Of a stretch of 62,002 nt of DNA, positions 1 through 9,705 are shown in pieces. The notes under the pieces were generated by a model. That model was not told the origin of the DNA and ran no database searches. It was given only the letters and a program-made list of their open reading frames with translations. The position numbers and the translations under genes are program-made. Source of the stretch: Gammaproteobacteria bacterium (GTDB lineage Bacteria; Pseudomonadota; Gammaproteobacteria; Pseudomonadales; Azotimanducaceae); NCBI GenBank assembly GCA_009839505.1, contig VXPO01000099.1, positions 1 to 62,002 of the forward strand, given 5' to 3'. Positions within the stretch are counted from its first letter, which is position 1, and each line of letters opens with the position of its first letter.

Positions 1-160
1 AGAGGTCCGGCCTCGCCGCATCCACCGCGTCCGCGGCGGACCGCCCGTGCCGAAACGGCTCACGGCGCGCCGTAAGACCGCAGCTTTCCGCGAGATCCCG
101 CCAGTTGTCGGCAGTATTGCTCGTCCACACTTCCCCGGAGGGCGAACTTCGACGCTCCAC

Positions 161-378
161 GGTGGGTGTCCCTGCCTTGATCCACGGTGGGGATCGCTGC
201 CTTGCTGCCCTGCCCCATTAGGCGGGTTGCGGTGGGTGTCCCTAACCGGCCCCTCTAACCGGCCTTTGTGGGTGTCCCTAACCGGCCTGCCGCGGTGGGT
301 GTCCCTAACCAGCCTCCGCGGTGGGTGTCCCTAACCAGCCTCCGGCCTGCCGCGGTGGGTGTCCCTAACCAGCCTGCC
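161..378. repeat. Tandem direct repeats built on GGTGGGTGTCCC
   Basis: The 403 bases before the first gene hold no supportable gene. Five exact copies of GGTGGGTGTCCC start at 161, 231, 294, 320 and 354, and a one-base variant starts at 267. All but the first are followed by CTAACC and then a G/A-GCC tail, so the later copies form units of irregular length (26-36 bases). The array lies just past the stop codon of the AGCS symporter gene. The same 12-mer recurs singly at 2395, 8088, 8588 and 9016. Bases 1-160 show nothing I can identify. A degenerate copy (CCACGGTGGGGATC) is visible near 182. Confidence 0.85.
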
Positions 379-403
379 ACGACTTGCGCCAAGCCTTGAA
401 CCC

Positions 404-2161
404 CTAGCCTTGGGTCTCCCAGTATTCGCGGATCGTGGCATTCATCTCGCGGGCGAGGAGCATGATGCCGAACAGGTTCGGAAGGGCCATCAGCGCCAGG
501 GTGACTGTGGACACGAGCCAGACCAGGCTCGTGTCCAACACCGCCGCCAGGAAGAAGCCAACCACGTAGACCGCTCGATACGGCATGATCCAGCGCGTGC
601 CGAACAGGTAGGTGATGGCTCGGTCGCCGTAGTACGACCACGCTATGGCCGTGCTGAAAGCGAATAGCACGAGTCCGACCGTGACCGCGTACTGCCCGAA
701 GTCGCCGAAGAAGCTGCGTTTGAACGCCTCCGTCGTCAGGCGTACCGAGTGAACCAGCGACTTGCCGTGTAGGGCGACCCCAGGAGTCGTCAGCGTGCCG
801 TCCTCGACCTCGATGGTGCCGGTGTAGGGAACGTCGCCGTCGACCAGGTAGATCACGTCTTCGGCCACCGACCGATTGTGCAGGACCGTCACATCTGCAG
901 CGGCCAGACGGCCGTCTGTCACTGCGAAGGAACCATCCGCCGGTTCGACACCGGAGCCGTCGACATCGTTGAGGTACCGGTGCAGGGCTTCCACGTCGCT
1001 TGGATTCTCATCCGAATAGACTCCGTGAATGAACTCGGTCTCGAAGCCGTCGAAATCGGTGTCGAATTTTTCCGTCCAAGCCCCCGAAGCCAGGATCACG
1101 ATTCCAGTCAGCGTGCAGATGACCAAGGTGTCGATGAACGGTTCGAGAATCGATACAAGGCCTTCCGAGACCGGTTCGTCGGCACGTGCAGATGCGTGCG
1201 CGATGGGTGCCGACCCCTGCCCCGCTTCGTTGGAGAACAGACCCCGCGCCACCCCGCGGTTGAAGGCATAGGCGAAGGTAGCGCCCAGGAAGCCGCCGCT
1301 TGCCGCCGACCCGGTGAACGCGTCGCTGAACACCGCGGCGAAGGCCGGGAGGATCTGGTCGTGATTGTCTACGAGCACGGCGAACGCACCGATGGTGTAG
1401 AGAACCCCCATCGTCGGCACGATTGCGGTGGCCACACGGGCAATGCGTTTGATACCGCCGATGATCACCAGGCCCAGTAGGCTGGCCAGCACGAGGCCGC
1501 TCAGCCACTCGGGAATCTCGAACGATGCCTTGAGCCCCTCGGCCATGTTGTTGCTCTGTGGCATGTTGCCCGACCCGATCGTGCTCAACACCGTGGCGGC
1601 GGCGAAGAACACCGCGAGCCACTTGAAGTTCACTCGTCGCAGAATGCCCGCCGTGGCGTCCATTCGACGGCGCTCCAGGAGAGCGACCAGTGGCGCGGCC
1701 GACAGGCCCCGCTCCATGTAGTACATAGGGCCGCCGGCGATCTCGCCGTTGTCGTCCTTGATCCGGTACTTGTGCGAGATCGTGACCTCGACGAACTTGG
1801 TCGTCATACCGACGAAAGCCGTCGCCCACATCCAGAAGAGCGCCGCGGGGCCGCCTAGGAACAGGGCGAGAGCCACGCCCCCCACGTTCCCGGTGCCGAC
1901 CGTTCCAGACAAGGCGGTGGACAGTGCCTGCAGGTGCGTAGTGTCGCCTTCCGCGTCGGGTCGCGTGTGATGCCCCATCAGCACTCCCCAGGCGCGCTTG
2001 AAATAGCGGATCTGCGGGAAGCCCAGGTACAGCGTGAAGAACAGTCCGACGCCGAGAAGCACCCAGGGGAAATAGAAGGCGCTGCCCAGTACCCCGTCGA
2101 GGACGTTCAGGAAGTCCTCAACGGACCTTGTGATCGCGTCGGCCGCGCCCTCCCACGACAT
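404..2161 (-). CDS. AGCS-family sodium:alanine/glycine symporter
   Basis: This is an inner-membrane secondary transporter of the alanine/glycine:cation symporter family, which takes up small amino acids with Na+. The 585-residue product has the family hallmarks: an N-terminal [12 protein letters not shown] segment, the [18 protein letters not shown] stretch, [10 protein letters not shown], and [17 protein letters not shown] near residue 310. It is about 100 residues longer than typical members. The extra length is a hydrophilic, acidic insert at roughly residues 365-470, between membrane segments. The ATG follows GGAGAG-TGAC and lies one base after the phosphatase stop codon, so the two genes are probably co-transcribed and translationally coupled. 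The exact substrate cannot be read from sequence. Confidence 0.9.
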   Translation of the reverse strand: MSWEGAADAITRSVEDFLNVLDGVLGSAFYFPWVLLGVGLFFTLYLGFPQIRYFKRAWGVLMGHHTRPDAEGDTTHLQALSTALSGTVGTGNVGGVALALFLGGPAALFWMWATAFVGMTTKFVEVTISHKYRIKDDNGEIAGGPMYYMERGLSAAPLVALLERRRMDATAGILRRVNFKWLAVFFAAATVLSTIGSGNMPQSNNMAEGLKASFEIPEWLSGLVLASLLGLVIIGGIKRIARVATAIVPTMGVLYTIGAFAVLVDNHDQILPAFAAVFSDAFTGSAASGGFLGATFAYAFNRGVARGLFSNEAGQGSAPIAHASARADEPVSEGLVSILEPFIDTLVICTLTGIVILASGAWTEKFDTDFDGFETEFIHGVYSDENPSDVEALHRYLNDVDGSGVEPADGSFAVTDGRLAAADVTVLHNRSVAEDVIYLVDGDVPYTGTIEVEDGTLTTPGVALHGKSLVHSVRLTTEAFKRSFFGDFGQYAVTVGLVLFAFSTAIAWSYYGDRAITYLFGTRWIMPYRAVYVVGFFLAAVLDTSLVWLVSTVTLALMALPNLFGIMLLAREMNATIREYWETQG

Positions 2162-2162
2162 G

Positions 2163-3623
2163 TCACTCTCCGAACAGCGCGCCGCGCATCACGGCGTGTA
2201 GTTCGTGTTGATCCATGACGCCGCGGACACCCTCGGCACCCGGTCCCCGCGCGTAGGCCGGCACGTCTTCGCCGGCATGGGTTTCCGCCAGCATGGGATG
2301 AGTTGCGCGCTGCCGATAGTCGGGGTCCGTGGGCGAGAGTTCGGTGTCCGGACGCCGGGCACCCGGGCCGTTGGCGTAGCCCAGCGTCGTGTAAGGGACA
2401 CCCACCATATCCTTGAGAGGCTCACCGTCCCCGTCGGCGGCGAACCCCAGGATCGGATTGCCGCGGGCCGGATACCCGGAGATCGTGAGCGTATGGCTGT
2501 GGTCCGCGGTAACGAGGATCAGCGTGTCGTCGACATCGGTTGCCGACGCTGCCACGCCAACCGCATCGGCAAAGGCGATGGCATCCACCAGCGCGCGATA
2601 AGCGTTCCCCGCGTGATGCGCGTGGTCAATCCGTCCGCCTTCGACGATGAGGAAGTAGCCGGGTGTCCCTTCGAGCCTTGAGATCGCGTGGCGGGTCATC
2701 TCGGCCAGGCTTGGTTCGCCGCCGGTATCGTCCGCGCGGTCCGCCTCGAACTCCATGTGCGAGGCTTCGAACAGTCCGAGAACCTGGCCTCCGGTTGGGC
2801 CGAGAGCCCCGAAACCCGCACTGTCATGGACGAAACGACGGTCCTCGGCAACGGCGAGCCATTCCTCCACGAGGTTACGACCATCTCGGCGGCGACCCGT
2901 GCCCTGGGGGTCTTCCGGGTCGGGCGCCGTGGTTGGCAGAAACATCGCCCGACCACCCCCGAGCACGAGGTCGACCCCGTCGCCGTATGGGAACTCGATC
3001 AACTGCCGGGCGATGTCTGCGCACTTGCCTCGCGCCCCCTCGGGTAGGGTACCGGGCAATTCCCAGCCACGGTCGGCGGAGTGGGCGTAGGCGGCGGCCG
3101 GCGTGGCATGGGTAATTCGCGCAGTGGACACCAACCCGGTACGGTAGCCGCGCTGCTCGGCTTCCTCGAGCAGCGTCGTCAGTTGGTGGTTCAGTCCGGC
3201 TTCACAGTCCCCCCGCGCGGCTTCGGGGCCGATGCTCAACACGCCGGCACGTGTCCGGTAGCCCGTCACCAGAGCCGTCATAGTTCCCGCAGAATCAGGT
3301 ACTTGAGCGTCTGTGTTGTAAGTCTTTATCAAGGCGACGTTGGGGAAGCGCTCGAACGACAGGAGGTGTTCCTCCCCCGCGAGGCCGTTGTTCTGACCGT
3401 CCAGAATGCGCGCTGCGGTCACCGTCGAGAGCCCCATACCGTCGCCAACGAAAAGCACCACGTTGCGCGGCTCGTCACTCTCCGTCGCGGTTTGCCCGGT
3501 GACCAAGAAACCCAGCAAGATGGCCGTCAATCCCATCGCCCCGCGAGAACTTGCTTCCATTGAACAAATACCCCGTCTAATTGCCTGATAGGCAGCCGCA
3601 CCATGAAGCGTCGCGTCCTGCAT
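2163..3623 (-). CDS. Alkaline phosphatase (PhoA superfamily), exported
   Basis: This is a periplasmic Zn/Mg phosphomonoesterase. Visible motifs in order are [10 protein letters not shown] (metal-binding Asp), [12 protein letters not shown] (Ser nucleophile region), [21 protein letters not shown] (metal ligands) and TADHSHT (metal ligands). The hydrophobic segment [13 protein letters not shown] (about residues 31-43) ending in QTA looks like a signal peptide. The listed start has a strong upstream GAGGGG, but it gives a long N-region; the ATG at 3560 (residue 22) gives a more usual signal peptide. It sits first in a two-gene unit with the AGCS symporter, one base apart. The GGTGGGTGTCCC word at 2395-2406 lies inside the gene and encodes VGVP. 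Phosphate-regulated expression is possible, but I see no clear Pho box. Confidence 0.9.
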   Translation of the reverse strand: MQDATLHGAAAYQAIRRGICSMEASSRGAMGLTAILLGFLVTGQTATESDEPRNVVLFVGDGMGLSTVTAARILDGQNNGLAGEEHLLSFERFPNVALIKTYNTDAQVPDSAGTMTALVTGYRTRAGVLSIGPEAARGDCEAGLNHQLTTLLEEAEQRGYRTGLVSTARITHATPAAAYAHSADRGWELPGTLPEGARGKCADIARQLIEFPYGDGVDLVLGGGRAMFLPTTAPDPEDPQGTGRRRDGRNLVEEWLAVAEDRRFVHDSAGFGALGPTGGQVLGLFEASHMEFEADRADDTGGEPSLAEMTRHAISRLEGTPGYFLIVEGGRIDHAHHAGNAYRALVDAIAFADAVGVAASATDVDDTLILVTADHSHTLTISGYPARGNPILGFAADGDGEPLKDMVGVPYTTLGYANGPGARRPDTELSPTDPDYRQRATHPMLAETHAGEDVPAYARGPGAEGVRGVMDQHELHAVMRGALFGE

Positions 3624-3690
3624 CGAACTCCCCTCGTTCGCCCCGTCCGAGCCACGCTCGGACCCCCGCGTCCCTATAAGGGTCGCGTTG

Positions 3691-5043
3691 TCATCTGGCG
3701 GCTTCCCGCATGGTGACGAATTCCTCCGCTGCCGTGGGATGGATGCCGATGGTCGAGTCGAAATCGGCCTTCGTGGCCCCGGCCTTGATGGCGACGCTCA
3801 ACCCTTGGATGATCTCCCCGGCCTCCGGACCGCACATGTGCGCCGCCACCACCCGGTCATCCTCGGCATTCACCAGGAGCTTCATCAGGGTGCGTTCGCC
3901 GCGTCCGGAGACAGTATGCTTCATCGGCTTGAAGCTCGACTCGTAGACGGCAAGCTCCGGGTAGATCTCCCGGGCCCGTTCCTCCGTCGGCCCGACGGTA
4001 CCGATGTTCGGCTGGCAGAAGATCGCGGTCGGGACGTTGGCGTAATCCACTTGACGGGATCCACCGGCGAACAGGTTGTGCGCGACGCACATTCCCTCGG
4101 CGATCGCAACCGGCGTCAACTGAAGCCGGTCGATCACGTCCCCGATGGCGTAGACGTGGGGCACGTTGGTGCGATAGCTGTCATCCACCGGGATCGCCCC
4201 GTTGGCCGCCGTCACGACGCCTGCCGCCTCGAAGCCGAGGTCGGCGCTCGCCGGTGCACGTCCGGTTGCCGCCATGACCAAGTCGACATCGAGCCTCGTG
4301 GCATCGTCGAACCGGCAGTGCAGACGGTCTCCGACCCTCTCGACGGACGCGATCCGTGTGTTTAGGCGAACATCGACACCCTTGGTCGCCATCTCCTCCA
4401 GGACGAAGCGGCGGATGCCGGCATCGAAACCGCGCAGGAACAGCTCGCCGCGGTACGCTAGGGTCACCTCCGCCCCGAGGCCCGCGAAGATACCCGCGAA
4501 CTCCACCGCGATGTAGCCGCCGCCGATTATCAACGCCCGCCGGGGAAACTCGGGCAGATAGAAGGCCTCGTTGGAGGTGACCGCCAAATCGCTTCCCGGG
4601 AACGGCGGTACGACGGGCCAGCTTCCCGTGGCAACAAGGATGTTCCGGGCCTTGATCGAGGTATTCCCAGCTCGGATCGAGTGCGGGCCGGTGAGCACCG
4701 CGCGTTCGGCCAGGATTTCGACACCCGCGTCCGTCAGCAAGCCCTCGTAGACACCGTTTAGACGCTCGATCTCGCGGCTTTTGTTGTCGCGCAGCGTTGG
4801 CCAGTGGAACTTGGGATCGCCGGCTTGCCAGCCGTAGGCCTCCGCGTCCTCGAAGTCCTCAGCGAAGTGGGAGCCGTAGACGAATAGTTTCTTTGGCACG
4901 CAACCGACGTTTACACATGTGCCTCCGAGATAGCGTTCCTCGGCGACGGCAACCTTGGCCCCGAGCGAGGCCGAAACCCGGGCCGCGCGCACGCCCCCGG
5001 AACCGGCGCCGATGACGAACAGGTCGTAGTCGTAGTTTTCCAC
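3691..5043 (-). CDS. gorA: Glutathione-disulfide reductase
   Basis: This cytosolic flavoenzyme reduces oxidised glutathione with NADPH. The 450-residue length is typical. The FAD-binding GAGSGGVRAAR lies near the N-terminus and the redox-active disulfide is in GGTCVNVGCVPKK. The second dinucleotide fold GGGYIAVEFAGIFAGLG is followed by an Arg-rich YRGELFLR, which favours NADPH over NADH. The C-terminal IGIHPTAAEEF carries the His-Glu pair of the partner active site. These features separate it from dihydrolipoamide, mercuric and trypanothione reductases. It is transcribed away from the exbD gene, with about 230 bases between the two start codons; that gap shows no other gene. Confidence 0.95.
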   Translation of the reverse strand: MENYDYDLFVIGAGSGGVRAARVSASLGAKVAVAEERYLGGTCVNVGCVPKKLFVYGSHFAEDFEDAEAYGWQAGDPKFHWPTLRDNKSREIERLNGVYEGLLTDAGVEILAERAVLTGPHSIRAGNTSIKARNILVATGSWPVVPPFPGSDLAVTSNEAFYLPEFPRRALIIGGGYIAVEFAGIFAGLGAEVTLAYRGELFLRGFDAGIRRFVLEEMATKGVDVRLNTRIASVERVGDRLHCRFDDATRLDVDLVMAATGRAPASADLGFEAAGVVTAANGAIPVDDSYRTNVPHVYAIGDVIDRLQLTPVAIAEGMCVAHNLFAGGSRQVDYANVPTAIFCQPNIGTVGPTEERAREIYPELAVYESSFKPMKHTVSGRGERTLMKLLVNAEDDRVVAAHMCGPEAGEIIQGLSVAIKAGATKADFDSTIGIHPTAAEEFVTMREAAR

Positions 5044-5273
5044 CGGTCGCGCGGTCAGCCACGAAAGCCGACGAGCCTAATGGCATGGGCGGCGTCATGC
5101 AAAGGCACGGGTTGGCACTGCCAAGACCCCTCGGAGACCGCCGCCACCGCCCCGGCACGGTGACCGAGTTCGACGCCGGAACGGAGGTCCGACAGGCTGT
5201 TGGAGTCGCCGGAACGTTGCAGTACACTCGTCGGGCCGACAGCACCTTCGCTAGGGAGCACCGGGGAAGCGGG

Positions 5274-5678
5274 ATGCGCAAACACATTCGACGGGAATCC
5301 GAAGAGAACAAGATCAACCTGACGCCGATGCTCGACGTCGTGTTCATCATGCTCATTTTCTTCATCGTCACGGCGACCTTCGTCAAGGAGATCGGCCTTG
5401 ATGTCAACAGGCCCGAGGACGACAAGCCCCAGACCGTGGATCCGGACAAGAAGAGCATCGTCGTACGGGTCACCAACAGGGACCGGGTCATAATCGCGGG
5501 GCGCGACGTGGACATCCACGCGGTGCGAGCGAACATCGAGCGCATGCACGCCGAAAACCCGGAAGCACCGGTCATCATTCAGCCGCATCCCGAGTCCAGG
5601 ACCGACACCATGATCCAGATCATGGACTCTGCGCGCCAAGCCGGCGTTTACAACGTCTCGTTGGCAGCCACTGGCTGA
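5274..5678 (+). CDS. ExbD/TolR-family biopolymer transport protein
   Basis: This 134-residue protein has a short basic N-terminus (MRKHIRRESEENK), then INLTPMLDVVFIMLIFFIVTA: one membrane helix with the conserved Asp (in PMLDVVFIMLIFF) that carries protons in the ExbB/ExbD motor. A periplasmic domain follows. The ATG at 5274 was chosen because the family motif begins about 15 residues later and GGGGAAG precedes it; upstream in-frame sequence is low complexity. No exbB/tolQ or tonB lies beside it, so it must partner with subunits encoded elsewhere. The threonine aldolase gene starts 19 bases after its stop, so the two may share a transcript. Confidence 0.85.
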   Translation: MRKHIRRESEENKINLTPMLDVVFIMLIFFIVTATFVKEIGLDVNRPEDDKPQTVDPDKKSIVVRVTNRDRVIIAGRDVDIHAVRANIERMHAENPEAPVIIQPHPESRTDTMIQIMDSARQAGVYNVSLAATG

Positions 5679-5697
5679 CCCGTCCAGAATCCGTCCC

Positions 5698-6711
5698 TTG
5701 ACGGATATCGACCTCCGGTCCGACACGGTAACGCGACCGTCGGCGCCGATGCGCGCCGCCATGCTCGATGCCGATGTGGGCGACGACGTCTACGGCGAGG
5801 ATCCGACCACCAACCGTCTTGAGAAGATCTGCGCCGAACGGATGGGATTCGAGGCCGGTCTGTTCGTTGCCAGTGGCACCCAGTCGAACCTCGCGGCCCT
5901 GCTCACCCACTGCGAACGGGGAGACGAGTACATTGCGGGGCAGGACGCCCACACCTACCGGTTCGAAGGCGGTGGCGGTGCGGCATTCGGGGGCATCCAG
6001 CCTCAGCCCCTGCCCTTCCAGTCCGATGGCACGCTAGACCTCGAGGACGTCGAAGCCGCCATCAAACCGGACGACTACCACTTCGCCAGGACGCGGCTGT
6101 TGTGCCTCGAGAACACCCAGGGCGGACGCCCCATCGGTCCTGACTACTTCGCCCGGGCCAGGGCATTGGCGAACCGGACCGGTCTGCGCGTCCACCTCGA
6201 CGGTGCCCGGTTGTTCAACGCGGTTGTTGCCCTTGGCGTGGACGTCGACGACATCACCCGGCACTGCGATTCGGTCTCGGTTTGCCTGTCCAAGGGTCTC
6301 GGCGCGCCCGTCGGTTCGGTCCTCTGCGGTGAGTCGGACTTCATCGAGGCGGCAAGACGCTGGCGAAAGGTTCTCGGTGGCGGCATGCGTCAGTGCGGCA
6401 TCCTTGCCGCGGCCGGCATCTACGCCCTGGAACACAGCGTCGACCGCCTTGCCGAGGACCACCACCGGGCCCGTGAACTGGCCGCTGGTCTAACCGCCGC
6501 GGGCCTCGTGGCGGACCAGCGTACCAACATGGTTTACGTGACCGGCGTCGAACCGGGGCGAATGCGGAACCACATGGCCACGGGCGGCGTCCGCGTCTCC
6601 GGCCCGCGGTGGGTGGTACACCTCGACATTGACGACGAGGACATCCGGCACGTCGTCGCAACTGCTGGAGGTCTTGCGGCTGATCGGACTTCGCCACGTC
6701 CAAAACCATGA
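5698..6711 (+). CDS. ltaE: Low-specificity L-threonine aldolase
   Basis: This PLP enzyme cleaves L-threonine or allo-threonine to glycine and acetaldehyde. The N-terminal IDLRSDTVTRPSAPMR and DVGDDVYGEDPTTNRLE are diagnostic. The PLP lysine is in SVCLSKGLGAPVGS, and HLDGARLFNA holds the PLP-contacting Asp. The length of 337 is normal. The family motif starts three residues in and no ATG precedes it, so a TTG start at 5698 is the most likely. The 3' end is followed, after 54 bases, by the convergent nucleoside transporter gene. Confidence 0.92.
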   Translation: MTDIDLRSDTVTRPSAPMRAAMLDADVGDDVYGEDPTTNRLEKICAERMGFEAGLFVASGTQSNLAALLTHCERGDEYIAGQDAHTYRFEGGGGAAFGGIQPQPLPFQSDGTLDLEDVEAAIKPDDYHFARTRLLCLENTQGGRPIGPDYFARARALANRTGLRVHLDGARLFNAVVALGVDVDDITRHCDSVSVCLSKGLGAPVGSVLCGESDFIEAARRWRKVLGGGMRQCGILAAAGIYALEHSVDRLAEDHHRARELAAGLTAAGLVADQRTNMVYVTGVEPGRMRNHMATGGVRVSGPRWVVHLDIDDEDIRHVVATAGGLAADRTSPRPKP

Positions 6712-6765
6712 ACATAGCGACCGTGCTCCCTGGCGGTGCGTTGTGGTCGTCCGTGACTGCGAACG

Positions 6766-8013
6766 TCAGGCCCCGACGCCCACCACGAGCCCCGCGATGG
6801 TACCGGTGAGGCAGGCGACCAGCGTTCCCGACAACACGGCCCGCGGTCCTAGGCGCAGCAACTCGCTGCGGCGGTCCGGGACCAGGATGCTGATGCCGCC
6901 GATCAGGATTCCCAGGCTTCCGAAATTGGCGAATCCGCACAACGCGTAGGTCAGGATCACCCGCGTCTCGGCCGAGAGAGCGTCGCCCGACTCGGCGAAC
7001 TGCAGATACGCGATCAACTCGTTGAGGACCACCTTGGTACCGAGCAGCGTTCCCGCATCGGTGGCCTCCGCCCAAGGCACGCCCATCAGCCATGCCACCG
7101 GGGCAAACGCCCAACCCAGGATGCGTTCGAGCTTGAGCGGTGCGTCGAGAACCTCCACCACGCCAAGCAGGAGATTGACGAGAGCCACGAGGGAGACCAG
7201 GACGATCACCATCGAGGCGACGTTGGCGACCAGCCGCAGCCCGTCCATGGTGCCCCGGGAAACGGCATCCATGACGCTCTCGTAGCGCAGGGCGTCGGCC
7301 AAGTCGCCGGCGACCGCATGGCTCTGTTCGGGAACCATGATGCGGGCGATGATCACCGCACCTATGACGTTCACCACCGAAGCGATCAGGACATGGCCCA
7401 GTGCTCCGTCGATTACCGGTCCGAGGACATTGGCGTACACCACCATGATCGACCCTGCGACCGTGGACATGCCGCAGGTGATCACCACGAAGAACTCGGA
7501 ACGCGACAGGCTGTTCAGGTAGGCCCGGATGACCAGCGGTGACTCCACCATGCCGAGGAACACGCTGGAGGCGGCGGCCACTCCGACGGCACCGCCAAGC
7601 CCCAATGTCTTCTTCAGCGTCCAGGCAAAGCCGCGGATCAACCACGGAAGAATCCGCCAGTACCAGAGCACCGCGACGACGACACTGAACACGAGGATCT
7701 GAGGCAGCACCCGGAACGCGAAGATCGCCAGCGGAGGTCCGTGACCCTCAGCGAACTGGAACGGGATGTCGGCGCCCCCGAGAAAGCCGAAGATCAGCGT
7801 GGTGCCCGCCATGGTGGCGGTCTCCATCGCGTAGACGAAGTGGTTCAAGGTCAAAAGCCCGTCCTTGACCACCGGCACACGAAGAAGCAGCCACGCCAGC
7901 GCGACCTGGATTGCGATACCCACCGCAACCTGTAGGAAACGGACCTCGCGTCGCCGTTCGCCGAGCAGCCAGGCGATGCCCAACAACACGAAAATGCCAA
8001 GAAGACCCTGCAC
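6766..8013 (-). CDS. NupC-family concentrative nucleoside transporter
   Basis: This inner-membrane nucleoside:cation symporter (CNT family) is 415 residues from the chosen start. Motifs include TLIFGFLGG near residue 80, QILVFSVVVAVLWYW, GMVESPLVIRAYL, SEFFVVITCGMSTVAGSIM and the C-terminal ALCGFANFGSLGILIGG. The start is set at a GTG because GGGGAGG lies five bases before it and hydrophobic NupC sequence begins at once; the longer reading frame upstream has no such signal. It is divergent from the PfkB kinase gene, which could phosphorylate an imported nucleoside; that link is an inference from position. Confidence 0.9.
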   Translation of the reverse strand: MQGLLGIFVLLGIAWLLGERRREVRFLQVAVGIAIQVALAWLLLRVPVVKDGLLTLNHFVYAMETATMAGTTLIFGFLGGADIPFQFAEGHGPPLAIFAFRVLPQILVFSVVVAVLWYWRILPWLIRGFAWTLKKTLGLGGAVGVAAASSVFLGMVESPLVIRAYLNSLSRSEFFVVITCGMSTVAGSIMVVYANVLGPVIDGALGHVLIASVVNVIGAVIIARIMVPEQSHAVAGDLADALRYESVMDAVSRGTMDGLRLVANVASMVIVLVSLVALVNLLLGVVEVLDAPLKLERILGWAFAPVAWLMGVPWAEATDAGTLLGTKVVLNELIAYLQFAESGDALSAETRVILTYALCGFANFGSLGILIGGISILVPDRRSELLRLGPRAVLSGTLVACLTGTIAGLVVGVGA

Positions 8014-8099
8014 CGCTACCTCCCCGTTACGGCCAGCAACATTGCGGGAATGTCCGCAGGCTGCTAAACGGACGGAGTTTACTCGACGGGACACCCACC

Positions 8100-9050
8100 A
8101 TTTCGTCAGCGCAACCCAAGCGGATTCTGCTCACCGGCACGCTCGCCATCGACTACGTCGGCACCTACCCCGGTGTTTTCACGGGCCTGCCTCAGCACCG
8201 CGGCATCAACCTCGCCATCCAGCTCGGACGGATCGAGCGACACTTCGGCGGCTGCGCCATGAACATCGCCTACACGCTGAAGCTCCTAGGCGATACGCCC
8301 GTCCCGTTCGTGCACGTCGGCCGCGACTTCGACAGCGACTACGGCGCTCACTTGGTCGCGTTGGGCATGGATACATCGGGTATCCAAGTCACGGACGCGC
8401 CCTACTCGGCCCATGCCTTCATCTTCACAGACCGCGAGCAGAACCAGTTCACCGGCTTCTTCGGCGGGCCGCCCGTCGCCGAGGACTTTGAACAGCGCAT
8501 CGGACGTTTCGCCCGAGGTTTCGACTACGCGGTCCTTGCGCCCGACCTCCCGGAGCACATGATTCCGGCCGCACGTGCCCTGCGCAAGGTGGGTGTCCCA
8601 TTCCTGACCGACCCGGGTCAGAACCTCACCGACTTCGAGTCCTCCGACGCCGCGGAGCTGACAAGGCTCTCCGACGCCGTCGTCGTCAACGAGTTCGAAT
8701 ACGAGACCCTGCGTAGGCACGCCCGCCGTCCGCTCGACGCGGTCGAACTCGTCATCGTCACCGAAGGCGAACGCGGCACCCGGTGGCGGCACCGGTCCGA
8801 CGGAGACGGCCATGAACCTGCCGTAACAGCCCAGATTGTCGATCCGACCGGCTGCGGCGATGCGTTCCGGGCCGGCTTTGTGCATGCCCGCTTGAGGAGC
8901 GCTTCGATCGCCCATGCGGTTCGCGCGGGGGGCGTCACCGCTGCCCTTGCCCTGGAGGCCAACGGCACCCAGTCCCATCGTTGCGATGGCTTCGCGTCGC
9001 GCTACCGCGACGCTTGGGACACCCACCCACCTTGGCTGGACGCGTCCTGA
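8100..9050 (+). CDS. PfkB-family carbohydrate/nucleoside kinase
   Basis: This is a ribokinase-superfamily kinase. The N-terminal LLTGTLAIDYVGTYPGVF, the substrate region FGGCAMNIAYTLKLLG and the C-terminal DPTGCGDAFRAGFVHA (anion hole and catalytic Asp) are clear. NxxE is seen as VNEFEYE. Overall it resembles adenosine-kinase-like members, which fits the divergent nucleoside transporter, but the substrate is not proven. The start is uncertain: family sequence begins about ten codons after an ATT at 8100 and there is no ATG nearby; an upstream CTG at 8060 is another option. The 12-mer GGTGGGTGTCCC occurs just before the start (8088-8099), mid-gene (8588-8599) and near the end (9016-9027). Confidence 0.85.
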   Translation: MSSAQPKRILLTGTLAIDYVGTYPGVFTGLPQHRGINLAIQLGRIERHFGGCAMNIAYTLKLLGDTPVPFVHVGRDFDSDYGAHLVALGMDTSGIQVTDAPYSAHAFIFTDREQNQFTGFFGGPPVAEDFEQRIGRFARGFDYAVLAPDLPEHMIPAARALRKVGVPFLTDPGQNLTDFESSDAAELTRLSDAVVVNEFEYETLRRHARRPLDAVELVIVTEGERGTRWRHRSDGDGHEPAVTAQIVDPTGCGDAFRAGFVHARLRSASIAHAVRAGGVTAALALEANGTQSHRCDGFASRYRDAWDTHPPWLDAS

Positions 9051-9082
9051 CCGGGAGCGGAGGCTTCGACTAACATGCATGC

Positions 9083-9703
9083 ATGTCGCCGGGCAGCATC
9101 ATCCTTCTGAATGGCGCCTCCAGCGCCGGCAAGACCACCACCGCACAGGCGATTCAGCGCCTGAGCCCCAGACCCGTGCAGCTCATCGCTCTCGACCAGT
9201 TCCGCGACGGGATGTGCGACCGTTATCGGGGGATGAACTCCGCCGCCGGTGAACCGGGCGCTCGAGGCCTCAACGTCGTGCCCGACGGGGTCGTGACGCA
9301 GCTTCACTTCGGCGACATCGGCCGGCAGACCTTGAAGGGCATGCGTCGCGCCGCGGCCGCATTCGCGAGCACCGGCATCGACGTCGTCATTGACGACCTG
9401 CTCGTAGAAGAGGAGTTCCTGCGCGACTACCTGGATGTCTTCCGCGACTACGCGGTGACGTTCGTAGGCGTGCGCTGTGATCTGCCTACGCTGAACGCCA
9501 GAGAGCGGTCGCGTCCCGGCCGCTTTCCTGGAACGGCCGCCGGCCACGTCGAGTTGGTGCACGACGGCTGCTGCTACGATGTCGAGATCGACACTGCGAT
9601 TACACAACCGCGTGAGTGCGCCAAGGCGGTCTTGGCAGCCGTCGCCGAGCCGTCCTCGCCCACGGCGTTCGAGCGAATGCGTGCCGTGATCGGAGACAGG
9701 TGA
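9083..9703 (+). CDS. P-loop kinase of the chloramphenicol phosphotransferase-like family
   Basis: The product has 206 residues. The Walker A motif GASSAGKTTTA is at the very N-terminus, followed by a DQF motif and VVIDDLLVEEE, where the acidic pair matches the Walker B and catalytic region of CPT-like kinases. VGVRCDLPTLNARERSRPGR is the lid segment with Arg residues. Members phosphorylate small hydroxyl compounds; resistance activity is known for the Streptomyces enzyme, but most relatives are uncharacterised, so no resistance is claimed. It is followed directly by the sirtuin gene (start overlapping or within a few bases), which suggests co-transcription. Confidence 0.8.
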   Translation: MSPGSIILLNGASSAGKTTTAQAIQRLSPRPVQLIALDQFRDGMCDRYRGMNSAAGEPGARGLNVVPDGVVTQLHFGDIGRQTLKGMRRAAAAFASTGIDVVIDDLLVEEEFLRDYLDVFRDYAVTFVGVRCDLPTLNARERSRPGRFPGTAAGHVELVHDGCCYDVEIDTAITQPRECAKAVLAAVAEPSSPTAFERMRAVIGDR

Positions 9704-9705
9704 AC

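Noticed and set aside
161-378. CRISPR array
   Set aside because: The repeat units are short, direct and irregularly spaced without unique spacers of constant length, and there are no cas genes.
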